Shown: positions 43,190 through 54,182, numbered from the stretch's first letter. The stretch: 64,000 nt of DNA from Lucinisca nassula (GCA_963580285.1 OY757011.1:198727644-198791643), one strand, 5' to 3'. The notes: generated by a model from the sequence alone, not told the origin. Numbers and translations: made by a program.

Positions 43190-43380
43190 ATCTGTCAGCA
43201 GCAAATGTGACGAGAATTGGCTGGTGACAGACGTCTGTCAGCAGCAAATTTAACGTGAATTGGCTGGTGACAGACGTCTGTCAGTAGCAAATTTCACGTA
43301 AATTGGCTGGTGACAGACGTCTGTCAGCAGCAAGTTCCACGTGAATAGGCTGGTGCCAGACGTCTGTCACCAGCCTCTTC
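43190..43380 (+). repeat. Palindromic satellite family K, array 2
   Basis: Four well-kept 43-bp units (AATTGGCTGGTGACAGACGT ...). The last unit has a GCTGGTGCCAGACGTCTG variant. It ends about 150 bp before exon 3. Confidence 0.9.
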
Positions 43381-43533
43381 CAAAATAAAATCTAGCATGC
43401 CGCGGTGTCATAAAATAAAATGAGGCATAGGTGTTTTGCCTTGTAGCATGGACAAAGCTAACATTTAACACTTGATATCAGTAATATTTAACATTTAGTT
43501 ACGGAATGTATCACCGTTTGTCAATATTTATAG

Positions 43534-43974
43534 GTGCTGAAGCAGAGACGTTCGAGGTTACACTGGATGATATAGAAATAGGTTATGGTGAAATTGAGGG
43601 AGAGTCACATCTCAGTGACATGGAATTGTTTCGAGCTAGTTCGATATCTTCGTCCTCAGGCGTATCGTCTAGGATATCAGAATTGTCAACAGGAAGCGCC
43701 ACATACAGACCACCGCCACCACATCAGTTTCGACCGCCAGCTGTTCAGTATGCAAATGAACAAGGGTCATCTTCTGTTGAATTTGCTTCTTCAACAAAAC
43801 TTGACCAGATCTACACATTATTGAAAGATGTTCTGGACCCTGTTGGTGTATTATGTCAGAGTCTGGGCATACCAAACGGAATCACACACTTAGACGATGC
43901 CTTGGCAGAGATGCTGTTATCTAATGAATCACTGAAATTATTCAACTCCCCACCACTTATCCACTCTTATCTTG
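43534..43974 (+). CDS. PIK3AP1-like: Exon 3: DBB domain core and proline-rich insert
   Basis: Acceptor CAATATTTATAG, donor GTAAAT; 441 nt, phase 1 in and out. It starts with the last DBB strands (AEAETFEVTLDDIEIGYGEI). A serine-rich and proline-rich insert follows (SISSSSGVSSRISELSTGS; YRPPPPHQFRPPAVQ, possible SH3 ligand) that I do not recall from vertebrate BCAP. Then comes the conserved helix KLDQIYTLLKDVLDPVGVLC, and LDDALAEMLLSNESLKLF, the part of DBB closest to BCAP/BANK1. The helix assignment rests on family knowledge. Confidence 0.88.
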
Positions 43975-44479
43975 GTAAATATCAATAACAAAAGAAAAAG
44001 AAAGATATTTACATTGCACATTATCATGGTATTGCTAACTGACACTTCCCTATAAACGCATGTTGCCCTTAATCATAAGTAGCGCTCAGCAGTGTGTCAT
44101 TGCATATCTGAAACAAATAAAAATGATGTTTACACATTGTGAAAAGATATAATATTTTCACATTTTTAAAAATATCATGACCATGTTATTTTCCCTGTAG
44201 CTTCTGGTTCTGTATTTTTGGTTTGTGTTTTGTATAAAATAAAACCAAACACAAAAATTTCGATAAATACCAAAAGTATTTCATCTCGTGTGTTGAAAAC
44301 ATAGAATTTCTGGTGGCTTAAAAATGGATAAAATATTTTTGGTATTCACCTCAAAAGAGTAAATATCCTCTATTTCATTTAACTATGGACAAACATATTT
44401 CAGAGTTAGCGCATTTTGTCATTCGGGTCAAAGATTTATATTTGGTAAAGATATTTTTCATGGTCTTTTGAAATCATCT
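43975..44479. other. Intron 3, 5' part
   Basis: Nothing recognised; AT-rich. Confidence 0.3.
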
Positions 44480-44760
44480 CGAAAACACGCCTATATAATT
44501 CTGACCCCTCTTGAACACCACTTTTAAATAGTAAAACAGGGATTTACAGGGGTAAACCTTATTTTCTTATTTCTGACCTAAAATATAGATTGTGGGTACT
44601 CGTTAGAACCGCCTCAATGAGGCGGTTCTAACGTGTACCATCACTCTATATTTTGAGCAGAATTAAGAAAAATATCACAATTTTTCATCTGAAATCTTTG
44701 TTTTTCGGCGTTAAAATTTACAGTGTATTTGAATAGGCATGTTTGCGTAATGATTCTTTT
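44480..44760. mobile_element. Family A MITE
   Basis: Starts GAAAACACGCCTATATAATT, carries a perfect core at about 44602-44632, and ends AATAGGCATGTTTGCGTAATG. Confidence 0.85.
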
Positions 44761-45149
44761 TTCGCAAATAACATCCATTATTTTCTTATACCTGCTACAA
44801 ACGCAGATTGCCGGTACATATAAGAACCACCTCAGATGAAGTCACGTCGTGGAGGCCGTTCTTTCGGACGAAAAATCAACTTTTTGAAAAAGAATAATGA
44901 AATCATATATACCCCTGAACATATCATATCACCCAATGATTGATTGATTACATGAGCTTGGTCATCGATGAGGCCTAATTGACCAAAACCAGCTAAGCTG
45001 GCCAAGGAATCTTTATTGACGATTTCCATGCGTGCGTGTATGTGTGTTCCATGTCACCAACGGTAAATGGTATAGCGTTTTTGATAACGCAGCAATGTGC
45101 TGAAATGACATGACCCCTAGTAGCTCTAAAACTAGCATGTTTAAGTTGA
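44761..45149. other. Intron 3, weak family A traces
   Basis: CAGATTGCCGGTACATATAA and AAAGAATAATGAAATCATAT suggest a further decayed family A copy at 44780-44925. No gene. Confidence 0.35.
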
Positions 45150-45310
45150 TTTTTATAATTTCATTATTTCAAGTCCGAACATAGATGGTTGCTGCTCGTT
45201 AGAACTGCCTCATTGAGGCGGTTCTAACGAGTTCCGAAAATCTATGTTTAAGAGCAAAATTAAGGAAAATAATGTATACCCCCGTAAATATATTCTATAA
45301 AAGGGTTATC
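45150..45310. mobile_element. Family A MITE, outer ends lost
   Basis: The core is near perfect (45203-45232), flanked by AACATAGATGG and ATCTATGTTTAAGAGC. Confidence 0.75.
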
Positions 45311-45555
45311 CTTTGGAATCAAGAGCAAGTGTACAAGGTTTTCTAGACCAGACTAGCTAGTTTCGGCCAATTAGGCCTCGTCAGTTGCCCTCAGTTATTT
45401 TCAAAACTTTACAATGGAAGCAGTTATCCCAAACAATAAGAAAATATAAACTACACTATGATGAAAAAAGTTAATTATTAAATCAGCAGATGCAGAGGGG
45501 ACTCATGTCTCACTCTCATATCCTAGCTAGTAGTTGGGTATTATTTTTTTTCTAG

Positions 45556-45765
45556 AGTCGAGAGAGTCACTTTGGCCAACACTGCTGCACTTCGGAGCTT
45601 ACTTTGGTTTGTCCAAGCTATGTATGACGCTTGTCAATAATCCATTGACAAAAGCAGCCGCTGTCATGCGGAATATGGACCAGCATTATCCTCATGACAT
45701 GGCAAGACTGAAAGGCCACATAGAGCTGTATTCCTGTTTGAGAAGAACTTTTGAAGATATGACTA
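45556..45765 (+). CDS. PIK3AP1-like: Exon 4: ankyrin-like segment
   Basis: Acceptor ATTTTTTTTCTAG, donor GTGAGC; 210 nt, phase 1 in and out. It encodes SLWPTLLHFGAYFGLSKLCM and HYPHDMARLKGHIELYSCL. The pattern P-T-L-L-H-F-x-A-x-x-G-L and H-Y-P-x-D/N-x-A is the signature of the ankyrin-like repeats after DBB in BCAP and BANK1. The exon is preceded by a pyrimidine tract and followed by open intron sequence that could extend the frame by 38 codons if unspliced. Confidence 0.9.
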
Positions 45766-46534
45766 GTGAGCCATTTATTATTTTGAATGAGCAGACAAAG
45801 GGAATAGATACTCCTGTCATTATTTGTGTTTTTTTCTGTTACAAAGCAGACACTGTTTGTAAATATCCAATTTTGAAAGGGTTCTACTCTTAATGAAAAG
45901 AAGGGGCTTTTGATGTGCAAATGTATTCGTTTAACGCCTAACTTTGCAAACAGTGTTGATCTAGATCAGATGTCCTCTGAAGAAGCCTTCACTGCTTGTA
46001 ATTCAGTGTGATTTTGACCGAAAATATGAAAATATTTAATCAGGTATTTTGATTGGTTAAAAGTCAGAATACGTGTGGGTAATTAAAATATTCATCAGGA
46101 TAAGGGTTTTAGAAAGAGTTGTCAGCCTTGAGAAAGTATCTGTTCCTTTTTTTTCGTATATGTTATACCTTGTCGCACGCATCTGTCGCAGTATACATTA
46201 CGATAACACACCCATGTGACACACACCCATTTGACATACTGCATTATTTCATAAAGGTTATTTTTCTGATGAAAAACAGACTTTCGGATGAGTCTTTAAA
46301 CCGAGGTCCCGTCTCCGTATGACCTTAGCTGTTGGTGGGACGTAAAACTTAAACTCACTCACTCACTCTGATGAAAAATGCAATTCTTTTCTTATTTATA
46401 CCGCAAACATGTTGATGCTCGTTTTATCCGCCTCATTGACACAGATCGTATACACCACTCAAGGTAGTTCATTTTGGCAGAACATGACTGTTTTGATCAT
46501 TCCATATATAATGTCATATGGCCTTCAAGTACAT
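45766..46534. other. Intron 4, SINE and foldback fragments
   Basis: 45945-46000 is a family F half-arm (GCAAACAGTG ... GATCAGATG). 46283-46368 is the 3' end of SINE-1 (GTCTTTAAACCGAGGTCCCG to CACTCACTCACTC), 5'-truncated. Confidence 0.6.
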
Positions 46535-46795
46535 CACGTGAGCACGTCCGTGAAATGAAGACCACTCCAAACCTCACTTCATGGTTTACGGGGGTATATA
46601 TTATTTTTCTTATTTCTCCTCCAAGACATAGGTTGTGGTTACTGGTTAGTACCGTCTCGATGAGGCGTTTCTAACGAGTACCCACAACCTATGTTTTGAG
46701 CATTTATAAGAAAAATAGCATGGATTTTTGTCAGAAAAGTAGCCATTTTGGAGAAATGAAAAATCACTATGTCGCACGGGTGAGTTATCATAATG
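46535..46795. mobile_element. Family A MITE
   Basis: GTGAGCACGTCCGTGAAATG left part, a shortened stem before the core, core near 46645-46680, end GTCGCACGGGTGAGTTATCA. Minus frames here are artefacts. Confidence 0.75.
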
Positions 46796-47007
46796 AAATA
46801 GCTCGTGTATTTTAGAGATACATAGACTATCATGACGATATTTTACACCAACAATAATTAAATAAACATATTTTGACATAAAGCTGCTAACCAGAACATT
46901 TTGTTCCTGAATTATCTGCCTTTTTTGCATATGAAATATGGTGTTTGGCCCGTTGCTCCTTTTCTGCATTGAATAGATGGATGGAACGAAAGAGCACAGA
47001 TAAATCA

Positions 47008-47170
47008 ATGGGAATGGGAACGCCTGGCATATTTTCCACCATTTTTCAAAGGGAGAAATCTTTCGGGACTTCCTGTATCTTTCCTTTAAGAGTTGAACCC
47101 TATTTAACTGGGAGACAAAACTACATTTGCATGAGTTGCCTCCCCTGAAGTTATTCCCATTCCCCTTAAG
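47008..47170. mobile_element. Family C MITE, short
   Basis: The ends are AATGGGAATGGGAACGCC and TTATTCCCATTCCCCTTAAG. The interior has CTTTCCTTTAAGAGTTGAAC, a single satellite-like unit. Confidence 0.75.
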
Positions 47171-47416
47171 CACAAAACCTTCCGTAAAGTTGCCAGGGAC
47201 TGCTACTCTGACGGTTCCGATTTTGAGTTATCAGACCTTAATCTGTCTGATTTTTTCCTTCTTCGAACTGCCGAGAATAATATCCACACAACCCGTTTTA
47301 AACAATATTTGTTAATTGAGAACTGTAATTTGTCTGATAACCACTCGATCTCCAATAGAATTAGAATAACACATCAGGGTGACAGGGTAATTTCTGTCAA
47401 GACTTTATATGTTTAA
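47168..47416 (+). pseudogene. Unrecognised 82-codon open stretch
   Basis: Open from AAGCACAAAACC to TAA. It encodes FRKVARDCYSDGSDFELSDL, FFLLRTAENNIHTTRFKQYL and DNHSISNRIRITHQGDRVIS. Composition is protein-like, but there is no start, and the left edge is the end of a MITE. Probably a transposon coding scrap, not an exon of the adaptor. Family unknown. Confidence 0.35.
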
Positions 47417-47606
47417 TACTGTTCATTTTTTTCTTGAATCACAGACAGTTATTGTCGTTAGAAAGGGCATCCACAATCTATGTTTTAGAGCAATCAGAAC
47501 AATCCTTAATCCTTTATTCTACATACGCTCTGATTTGCAAGTTTTTACCATGCATGGACCCCTTTTTCGGGATGCCTTGCTGTGAAACTATTTTATTCTC
47601 ATCCAG

Positions 47607-47714
47607 ACAGGAACAGCGACAGAAGTAGCGGCGAATGCACAGCAGGAACAATACAACCACAAAACAGAAGTAATAAGAAGAAAACGCCCCCGCCCGTACA
47701 ACCACGCACGAAAT
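47607..47714 (+). CDS. PIK3AP1-like: Exon 5: proline-rich linker
   Basis: Acceptor TTTATTCTCATCCAG, donor GTAAGC; 108 nt, phase 1 in and out. It encodes RNSDRSSGECTAGTIQPQNR then SNKKKTPPPVQPRTK. PPPVQP with basic residues fits an SH3-ligand core. It directly follows the ankyrin-like exon in frame (asparagine codon split across the intron). No domain of its own. Confidence 0.75.
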
Positions 47715-48159
47715 GTAAGCAGGCAGTTTCTTATGATGTTCATTCTAGAATAAGAGAAGAATTTAAGTGCGATTCTCACAGTGAGAAATCGTTCTTGATG
47801 ATAAAATGTACAAATGTCATTTTGCATTGTTGTAGATTTAGGTAGACGGCAGTTCCTTCCTAAGACACGAGTCTTGGTTCTTAAAGAGGTATTGCAAACG
47901 TTTTAACAATGTTTTTGCACCGATGCTATGTTTGAACAATGTGGCTATGCTCTGCTCATCTAAGCATAAATTCTGTCCTTTTCATAAATATTAGAGTCCC
48001 AACAACTCATTTTCCACTGAATTAAGCAGAAACAAATACCATTTTATCTGTATTTTATGTCAGTAAGCATTCACATTTCCATTCTCAAGTGAGATATGCA
48101 GGAGGTCTACACCCTCAAGCCTTGGTCTACATTAAAATGCTTCTTCGGGCCCCGTACAC

Positions 48160-48428
48160 ATTACGAAAACACTTCTATACAAATACATAGTATTTTTTCG
48201 TCGACGAAATGAGGCTTTTCTTTTAACAAATTGTAATATTTTTCTTATTTATGCTCAAAATATAGATTGTGAGTACGTGTTACATGTAGAACCACCTCAT
48301 CAAGGCGGTTCTAACGAGTACCAACAATCTATATTTTAGAGCCGAAATAAGGAAAATTAGGTTTACCCCTGATAACCCCAGTGGGTTTCAAGGAGGTTAA
48401 CATTATAGAGGCGTGTTTTCCTGTAGGT
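48160..48428. mobile_element. Family A MITE, near full length
   Basis: CATTACGAAAACACTTCTAT to AGAGGCGTGTTTTCCTGTAG. The core has an ACATGT insertion on its left arm. Confidence 0.85.
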
Positions 48429-48479
48429 TTCTGATATCTACTAGCCTCTTAGTCTATCAAGTCCATCTAATGAACACCC

Positions 48480-48790
48480 AAGTAAAATAGAAGTGAAGAC
48501 AATGATTAGGAATTGATACAATAACCTCACACCTATATCCCAGACACAAAAGGGAAAGAAACACGAACATAAAACAACTTAACCATAATGAAAACATCAC
48601 AAGCGGAAAGCCAAAAGGACAGAAAGTTCTCCACTTTCTGGCCAAAATTGGATATCCAAAATACAAAGACACTAGCAATGCAAACATGCAAATACAAACA
48701 ATTACAATAATGAACGCAACAAAAGGACCGCATTGGGACGGTCAGTAAAACGGTTTTAACTGGGGACTTAAATCGATTTTACGTAGCCAC
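48480..48790 (-). repeat. Family H repeat
   Basis: Starts TAGAAGTGAAGACAATGATT, then AAAGGGAAAGAAACACGAAC, and ends near AAATCGATTTTACGTAGCCA. Closely parallels the right arm of the palindrome at 58172-58444. Confidence 0.75.
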
Positions 48791-48841
48791 AATAAACGCC
48801 CCTGACATATTGAATCAAACGAATACAGAGACGTAAGAACA

Positions 48842-49110
48842 GCTTGGTAGCCCAGTGGTTAGTGTCCAAGCCTATCATGCTAGAGGTCCTCAGTTCGATT
48901 CCTGGCAGCTGTAATAAAATCGCTGTGTCCGAACACGCTCCATTGGCATCATTTGCAGGGATGAATGCCACAAACTGCACCGTCCTTCGTATCGGGACAT
49001 TAACCGAAGGCCCCTGTGCAGGGAGAACTATCCCCTGTGCAAGTAAAAGATCCCTACCAGAATTACATGATTACTGTGTAGGCTTTCATCCTGCAAACCT
49101 GGAGTGTATG
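48842..49110 (+). mobile_element. tRNA-derived SINE-3
   Basis: Head with box A (TAGCCCAGTGGTTAGTGTCC) and box B (AGTTCGATTCCTGG), then a 200-bp body with CGGGACATTAACCGAAGGCC. Only one copy is seen here; ends and target duplication not resolved. Confidence 0.65.
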
Positions 49111-49249
49111 TATTAATGTACATCTGCACGTAATCCTCGTGAGAAGGTGTTGCAGTATACATGTATATAGAAAGAAAGAACAATGGGGTCTCGATAGCAT
49201 GGAATTAGGCTACTGAAATGCTGGCGCAACAAAAACAACAGTTGGATCG

Positions 49250-49350
49250 GTAATCTTTTGTGATGTTAAACTGATGAGTTAGGGCATTTTGGAGATGTTG
49301 TTTTCAACTAAGTGGGATTTTTACCCGACATTGGCATGGACGGGGCCAGT
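49250..49350 (+). repeat. Family B fragment
   Basis: GGGCATTTTGGAGATGTTG, then GGGATTTTTACCCGACATTG and CATGGACGG; an internal piece only. Confidence 0.5.
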
Positions 49351-49462
49351 TTAAACCACAACTGAACCATGGGTGAGGATACGTGTAATCGATTGAAATC
49401 TCTCTCGAACGCGGTTCCTCTGTTGTGATTTAACCCTTGTCTTGCTGTTCACAACAACCCCT

Positions 49463-49546
49463 ATCTTTGCAAACAGTTTAGATCCAGATCAGATGGCTTC
49501 TGAAGAAGCCATCTGATCAGGATCTACACTGTTTGGCATTCAGTTT
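49463..49546. repeat. Foldback family F
   Basis: TTTGCAAACAGTTTAGATCC pairs with the segment ending GGATCTACACTGTTTGG. The inner stem is GATGGCTTCTGAAGAAGCCATC. Confidence 0.85.
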
Positions 49547-49619
49547 ATGAATTTGTAGCAATAAATTACATCCAGTAATTTGATTGGTTGATAGGCAGAA
49601 ATGGGTGTGGCTTAAATGA

Positions 49620-49862
49620 ATATTCAGCAAGATAAGGGTTAATATTGTTATAATTCGTCTTTGCGCGCTATAACTCACATGTAGATAGCCGTTTGGCCAT
49701 TTTGCGGGAAAGTAACTGTCCTTATGGCTTTCCGCTTGAGACGTTTTCATTATGGTGAATTTGTTATATACCTGTGTCTCTTTATCTTGGTAGTCCTGAA
49801 TCGGAGTCTTTAGGCAAAAGTGCGGATTCCTGATCATTGCCTTCACTTCTATTTTTATGCCT
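49620..49862 (+). repeat. Family H repeat ending at exon 6 acceptor
   Basis: Reads GGCCATTTTGCGGGAAAGTA, then TCCGCTTGAGACGTTTTCAT, and ends ATTCCTGATCATTGCCTTCA at 49828-49847, only 38 bp before exon 6. Confidence 0.65.
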
Positions 49863-49885
49863 TTTTTGGCTTTTGTTCTTTTCAG

Positions 49886-49942
49886 ATGGCCACAGCGAAG
49901 AAGAAGGAACAACAAAGGGAATCCTTAAAAGATCAAGTCAAA
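49886..49942 (+). CDS. PIK3AP1-like: Exon 6: short acidic/basic tail exon
   Basis: Acceptor TTTTGTTCTTTTCAG, donor GTGAGC; 57 nt, phase 1 in and out. It encodes GHSEEEGTTKGILKRSSQ, with a serine split into exon 7. KRSSQ resembles a basophilic kinase site (inference). Its acceptor tract lies immediately after a family H repeat. Confidence 0.7.
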
Positions 49943-50059
49943 GTGAGCATCGGGAAAACCCATTCAGAAAAGATACTTCGTCTTTAAAACTAACATTTAT
50001 GTGGGGTGTTTCTCTTATGTCTGCTTCAAACATTGATACGTTTTAACGTGTACCTACAT

Positions 50060-50660
50060 TCTATTTTGGCTTTACGATATGAAAACTAATGCATCATTTT
50101 GTAAACCCCATGTTTCATCTATTAAGTTTTGATGTTAAATTTCATATATATGTATATATATTGCAAGGCATTTGTGACAGTTAAGGGTGTAATATTTATC
50201 GCTGTATCCGTTTACAAAATAAAAGACTGCGTGACCATTTTCGGCCCCCGCCCATCGGGGCTTGAAGAAATAGATGGGCTGCACGCTGCTTCCACGCAGA
50301 GCTGAAACCGACCCACACACGAGTACTGGTAAACCGCTCAGAGGATCTTAGCCTGTCCAAGCAAATCTATTTTGGCTTTACGATATAAAAATAATGCAAC
50401 ATTTTGTAAACCCCATGTTTCATCTATTAAGTTTTGATGTTAAACTTCATATATATGTATATATATTGCAAGGCATTTGTGACTGTTAAGGGTGTAATAT
50501 CTATCGCGTGAATGTATGAGTTTACAAAATAAAAGACTGCGTGACCATTTTCGACCCCCGCCCATCGGGGCTTTAAGAAATAGATGGGCTGTATGAGGCT
50601 TCCACGCAGAGCTGAAACCGACCCACACACGAGTACTGGTAAACCGCTCTGAGGATCTAA
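50060..50660. repeat. 306-bp tandem duplication
   Basis: 50060-50365 and 50366-50660 are close copies starting TCTATTTTGGCTTTACGATA. Each includes ATATATGTATATATATTGCA and a reversed family B tail (GGGCTTGAAGAAATAGATGG or variant). Confidence 0.85.
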
Positions 50661-51035
50661 AATAGAAGTGAAAGCAATGATCAGGAATCGATACAATCAA
50701 TCCACAGCTTCCATCAGAGACACCAAAGGGAAAGAAGCACAAACATGAATCAACAGACCTAATGGAAACATCAATAGCGGAAAGCCAAAAGGACAGTTAC
50801 TTTCCCACAAAATGGCCAATAGGCTATCCAAAATAAAATGCAAAGCGGTGCGAGTCGGACCCGTCCATGCTTATAAACCCTAATGGTTTCATTGGGCGGC
50901 AGGGCTTGAGATGTCATTTCATCTCAATGTCGGGTAAAAAGCCCAGAAAATTGGAAGCAACATCTCCAAAATGACCATTACAGTGTTGACGGGGACGCTA
51001 AACCTTAAATCAAACAAACAAAAACATTACCATTT
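50660..51035 (-). repeat. Family H fragment then family B, reversed
   Basis: 50660-50850 begins AATAGAAGTGAAAGCAATGA (H). 50865-51035 is reversed family B, ending at its head (TGTTGACGGGGACGCTAAAC). Confidence 0.7.
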
Positions 51036-51469
51036 TACAACCCATTTAACTTCACGACAGTCAGTTTGAAGGGAATGTGTGGTGGTCGTAAAATTCTCCC
51101 TTTTCATAGTGCGGACATTTTCTAGTCCTTTGGGATCATTAGTAAATATTAATTTTGAGGGTCACAGATGAGATCTCATTGATAGAAACTGACTAGTCTG
51201 GCCCAGAAAGGACTTGAACACTCTACGCTTTTCAGATCCGTGTTTAAATTCTATATTCTTAGGGGTTATCATTTCCAGAAAATTTCAAAAGAAGCAAGAG
51301 AAAGCAAGATTATGTCCACAGAGGAAAAAGACACGACAACGAACAAACCCATGCACAATTTAGTGTCCAACAAGTATAACAAGTCAGATATACAATCCAC
51401 TAGTAAACGACAAATCTTGTTGGGAAACCACGTAAACAGGCCCCTGAAAAGTACACGATTTTAAACCTC

Positions 51470-51560
51470 ACTTCACTGAAGCAAGGATATTCATCAGTTT
51501 CCTCATTTCCACTCAAAGAAAGGTTTTAGTACGCGTTAGAACCGCCTCAGTGAGACTGTA
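51470..51560. mobile_element. Family A half copy
   Basis: TTAGTACGCGTTAGAACCGC, then the core breaks at CTCAGTGAGACTG. Confidence 0.45.
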
Positions 51561-51751
51561 AATCCTTTGACTGAAATTTAAATAATTTTAAATAAGAAAC
51601 ATATCGCAAATTTGTAAATTAACTAGAAGTTAACAACTTATCAAATTGCAGACGACTCCTACTTAACAAGGATATCAAGAATGATTTGAACAGTCCTGTA
51701 AGCAGTTAATTCTGCAAGTGTAATCTCGCCAATGTTTTTGTTGCCCTGTAG

Positions 51752-51811
51752 GTTCACTGAAATCCGAAGACGGTTATGACAGCGTCAATGAACTGAGAAA
51801 ACAACGTGATG
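51752..51811 (+). CDS. PIK3AP1-like: Exon 7: tyrosine-containing tail exon
   Basis: Acceptor TTGTTGCCCTGTAG, donor GTAAGC; 60 nt, phase 1 in and out. It encodes SLKSEDGYDSVNELRKQRD. The acidic EDGYDSV is a plausible tyrosine phosphorylation site in a family that works by phosphotyrosine docking; this is inference, and the residue after Y does not form YxxM. Confidence 0.72.
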
Positions 51812-52029
51812 GTAAGCTTTAGAATAATGCAATTAGCGACAATAGTGCATAATTCCATATAATATGTTTTATTGATACTACGGTATTTGGGATGGTTTCC
51901 TCCGTATACTAAATATAAATGAAGGCAATGGTCCGGAGTCGATACAGTTACCTTACTCCCTCAATCTAGACATGAACCGGTTACTTTCGGCCTTCCCGCA
52001 CCTGAGGTAAATATCCGTGCACATTTTGA

Positions 52030-52310
52030 TACATCACGAAAACACGCTTATATAGTTTTGACCCCCTCTAGCCCCACTTTTATATAGGAAAAACTGGGGT
52101 TTACAGGGGTAAAAATTATTTTTCTTTTTTCTGCTCTAAAATATAGGTTGTGGGTACTCGTTAGAACCGCCTCGATGAGGCGGTTCTAACGAGTTACCAC
52201 AATCTATATTTTGAGCAGAAATAAAAAAATATCACAATCCATCTTAAAATTTTCATTTTTTTTTCGGGCAGTTAAGTGTACAATACTTTTATTGGCGTGT
52301 TTTCGTAATG
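52030..52310. mobile_element. Family A MITE, near full length
   Basis: ATCACGAAAACACGCTTATA to TATTGGCGTGTTTTCGTAATG, with a perfect core near 52165-52195. Confidence 0.88.
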
Positions 52311-52609
52311 TTTTGCTATACTCATTAGTTATCAGTCATGAAGAAATAACCGTCTGTCTCAATACGGTCCTTTCAGCAACAGTCATGTTTTGTACAGCAC
52401 CAGATATTTGGTGCCTGTTAATTGCAAATCAGATGTTCGATTGTTATATGAACATGATTGTGATTATTAAGCATTTAAAAAGACAACAAAACACAAACAT
52501 TTAAAAGAAACACGAAGGTTATGATGATATTTTCGTATTATGGTTTTGGGTGCAACATACATGTTATTCGACCGACTGAATGCATGATATCAATCACGGC
52601 TGACAACTT

Positions 52610-53251
52610 TACTTTACTCTTTAATTGCACGCCGGTGGGTCAGGCCTCAGATTCTATTACGGTTCAAGCGTAAAGGCTTAATGAGAATTAGAATTTAATT
52701 TTATATAATATTGGTTGGTGCCTGATCGGGCCCATCGGTAGTCTAACTGTTGGTTTTTGCTTTGCTCCAGCATTTTTGTGGTTTCTTGAAATTGAGTCCT
52801 CACCGTTGTTTCATCTCCTTAATTGTTTGATTTTTGTGTTCTCGGAGATGCTGCACTTACGAGTTAGAAGGTCTTCGTGCGGACTGAACAAATTATTTGT
52901 CTGAATCGCGACGGAAGTAAGGGTGAGGATTGCGGCCGCGGTAAACCGATTTAAGCTCCCCCACCAGTGAAATTCGTTTCACTGACCGTTCCAAGGCGAT
53001 TCTTCTGTCGTGGTTTATTTTTGTTATGGTTTGTCTTTGAGTCTGTGTATTGCTTATTTTAATTTAATTTTATTTTTTATAGCCAATTGGCCATTTTGTG
53101 AGAAAAGAACTGTCCTTTCGGCTATTGATGTTTTCATTATGGTCTTGTTATTTCATGTCTGTGTTTCTTTCCATTTGGTGTCTCTGATGGGAGCTGTAGG
53201 TTAATTGTATCGATTCCTGATCATTGTGTTCACTTCTGTTTTGGACGTGTA
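52610..53251 (+). repeat. Family H repeat, long form
   Basis: TTTAATTGCACGCCGGTGGG ... CCGGTAAACC-type middle (GCGGTAAACCGATTTAAGCT) ... GGCCATTTTGTGAGAAAAGA ... ATCGATTCCTGATCATTG at 53211. It holds the full order of blocks from which the shorter H copies seem to derive. Confidence 0.7.
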
Positions 53252-53312
53252 GATGGCAAAGACAATGTTTCAAATGTTATCAGGTCAACCGTGCCGTCAA
53301 AGTAACTATGGT
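53252..53312 (+). pseudogene. Possible decayed duplicate exon
   Basis: AG/ATGGCAAAGAC follows a family H end exactly as exon 6 does. In the phase required by exon 7 it reads DGKDNVSNVIRSTVPSK and stops before a good donor (ATG/GTAAGC at about 53311). It could be a broken copy of exon 6 or a cryptic terminal exon. Confidence 0.25.
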
Positions 53313-53369
53313 AAGCCACAATAAGCGAAAACGAGTTTTCGTGATGTTTTGTGTCTCAGATATGAGGTG

Positions 53370-53420
53370 TGGGTTAATTGAATCGATTCCTGATAATTGC
53401 CTTTACTTCTATTTCTGTTC
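53370..53420 (+). repeat. Family H end fragment
   Basis: TTAATTGAATCGATTCCTGA followed by TAATTGCCTTTACTTCTATT. Confidence 0.5.
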
Positions 53421-53689
53421 GCGTTTGCATAACAAAGGCAGATCAGCTGCCGGTATCTACCTTTCTTATCAGAGTCGTTTCTTTGCATCAGACGAATGCT
53501 TGTTAACGCAAACACCTTTGCAGAGACAGACAGGACTGTCATCTGACAGAGTGGGTACGCAGGCTGATAATTGTTTGCGTATTATGAAACAATCCTTATC
53601 AATTGCATTGACATTGTTATTGCATTGAAATTTTAAAATCAAAGCTTTAAATTTTCATTTAAAAATTCTGTTAATTTTTCATATGTCTG

Positions 53690-53870
53690 CGAAAACATAG
53701 ATAGCGGGTACTCATTAGAACCGCATGTCCAAGGCGGTTCTAATGATTGCACAGAATCGTTACTTTAAAAAAAAAGAAAGAAAAGAATGTAGCCCACAGG
53801 AAACTGCTGTTTTACTATATAAAATTGGGTTTTAAGGGGTCCTAATTATATACGAGTGGTTTCGTGATGC
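53690..53870. mobile_element. Family A MITE, partial
   Basis: CATAGATAGCGGGTACTCAT, core GAACCGCATG...AAGGCGGTTC, then AAATTGGGTTTTAAGGGG and a GAGTGGTTTCGTGATGC end. Confidence 0.65.
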
Positions 53871-54127
53871 ATGTCTGTAGCTTTAACTCTCCTTCTTGCG
53901 ACTGAGATTACTGTCAGTCGGCATAAAATTACTATGTGAATCTGGGTTATGTTGCTTAAGTCCATATCTGTATACGCTGGACTTTGTTCGTGCACTGGGT
54001 CATTGGTTAAACGGAGTAGACCCTGATCGGTATCTATACTGTTTGCTTGAAATATTGGAATTTAAAGGTTAATGCTCTACGTGATGTTTTAGCAGACGAC
54101 ATTTTGAAATGTTTTTCTTACTTTTCA

Positions 54128-54182
54128 TAGAAAACAGGATTTGACATCTCATGCAAATTATCTCCAAATCCTGTTTTCTGTG
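54128..54182. repeat. Hairpin
   Basis: AGAAAACAGGATTTG pairs with CAAATCCTGTTTTCT across a 25-nt loop. Confidence 0.7.
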
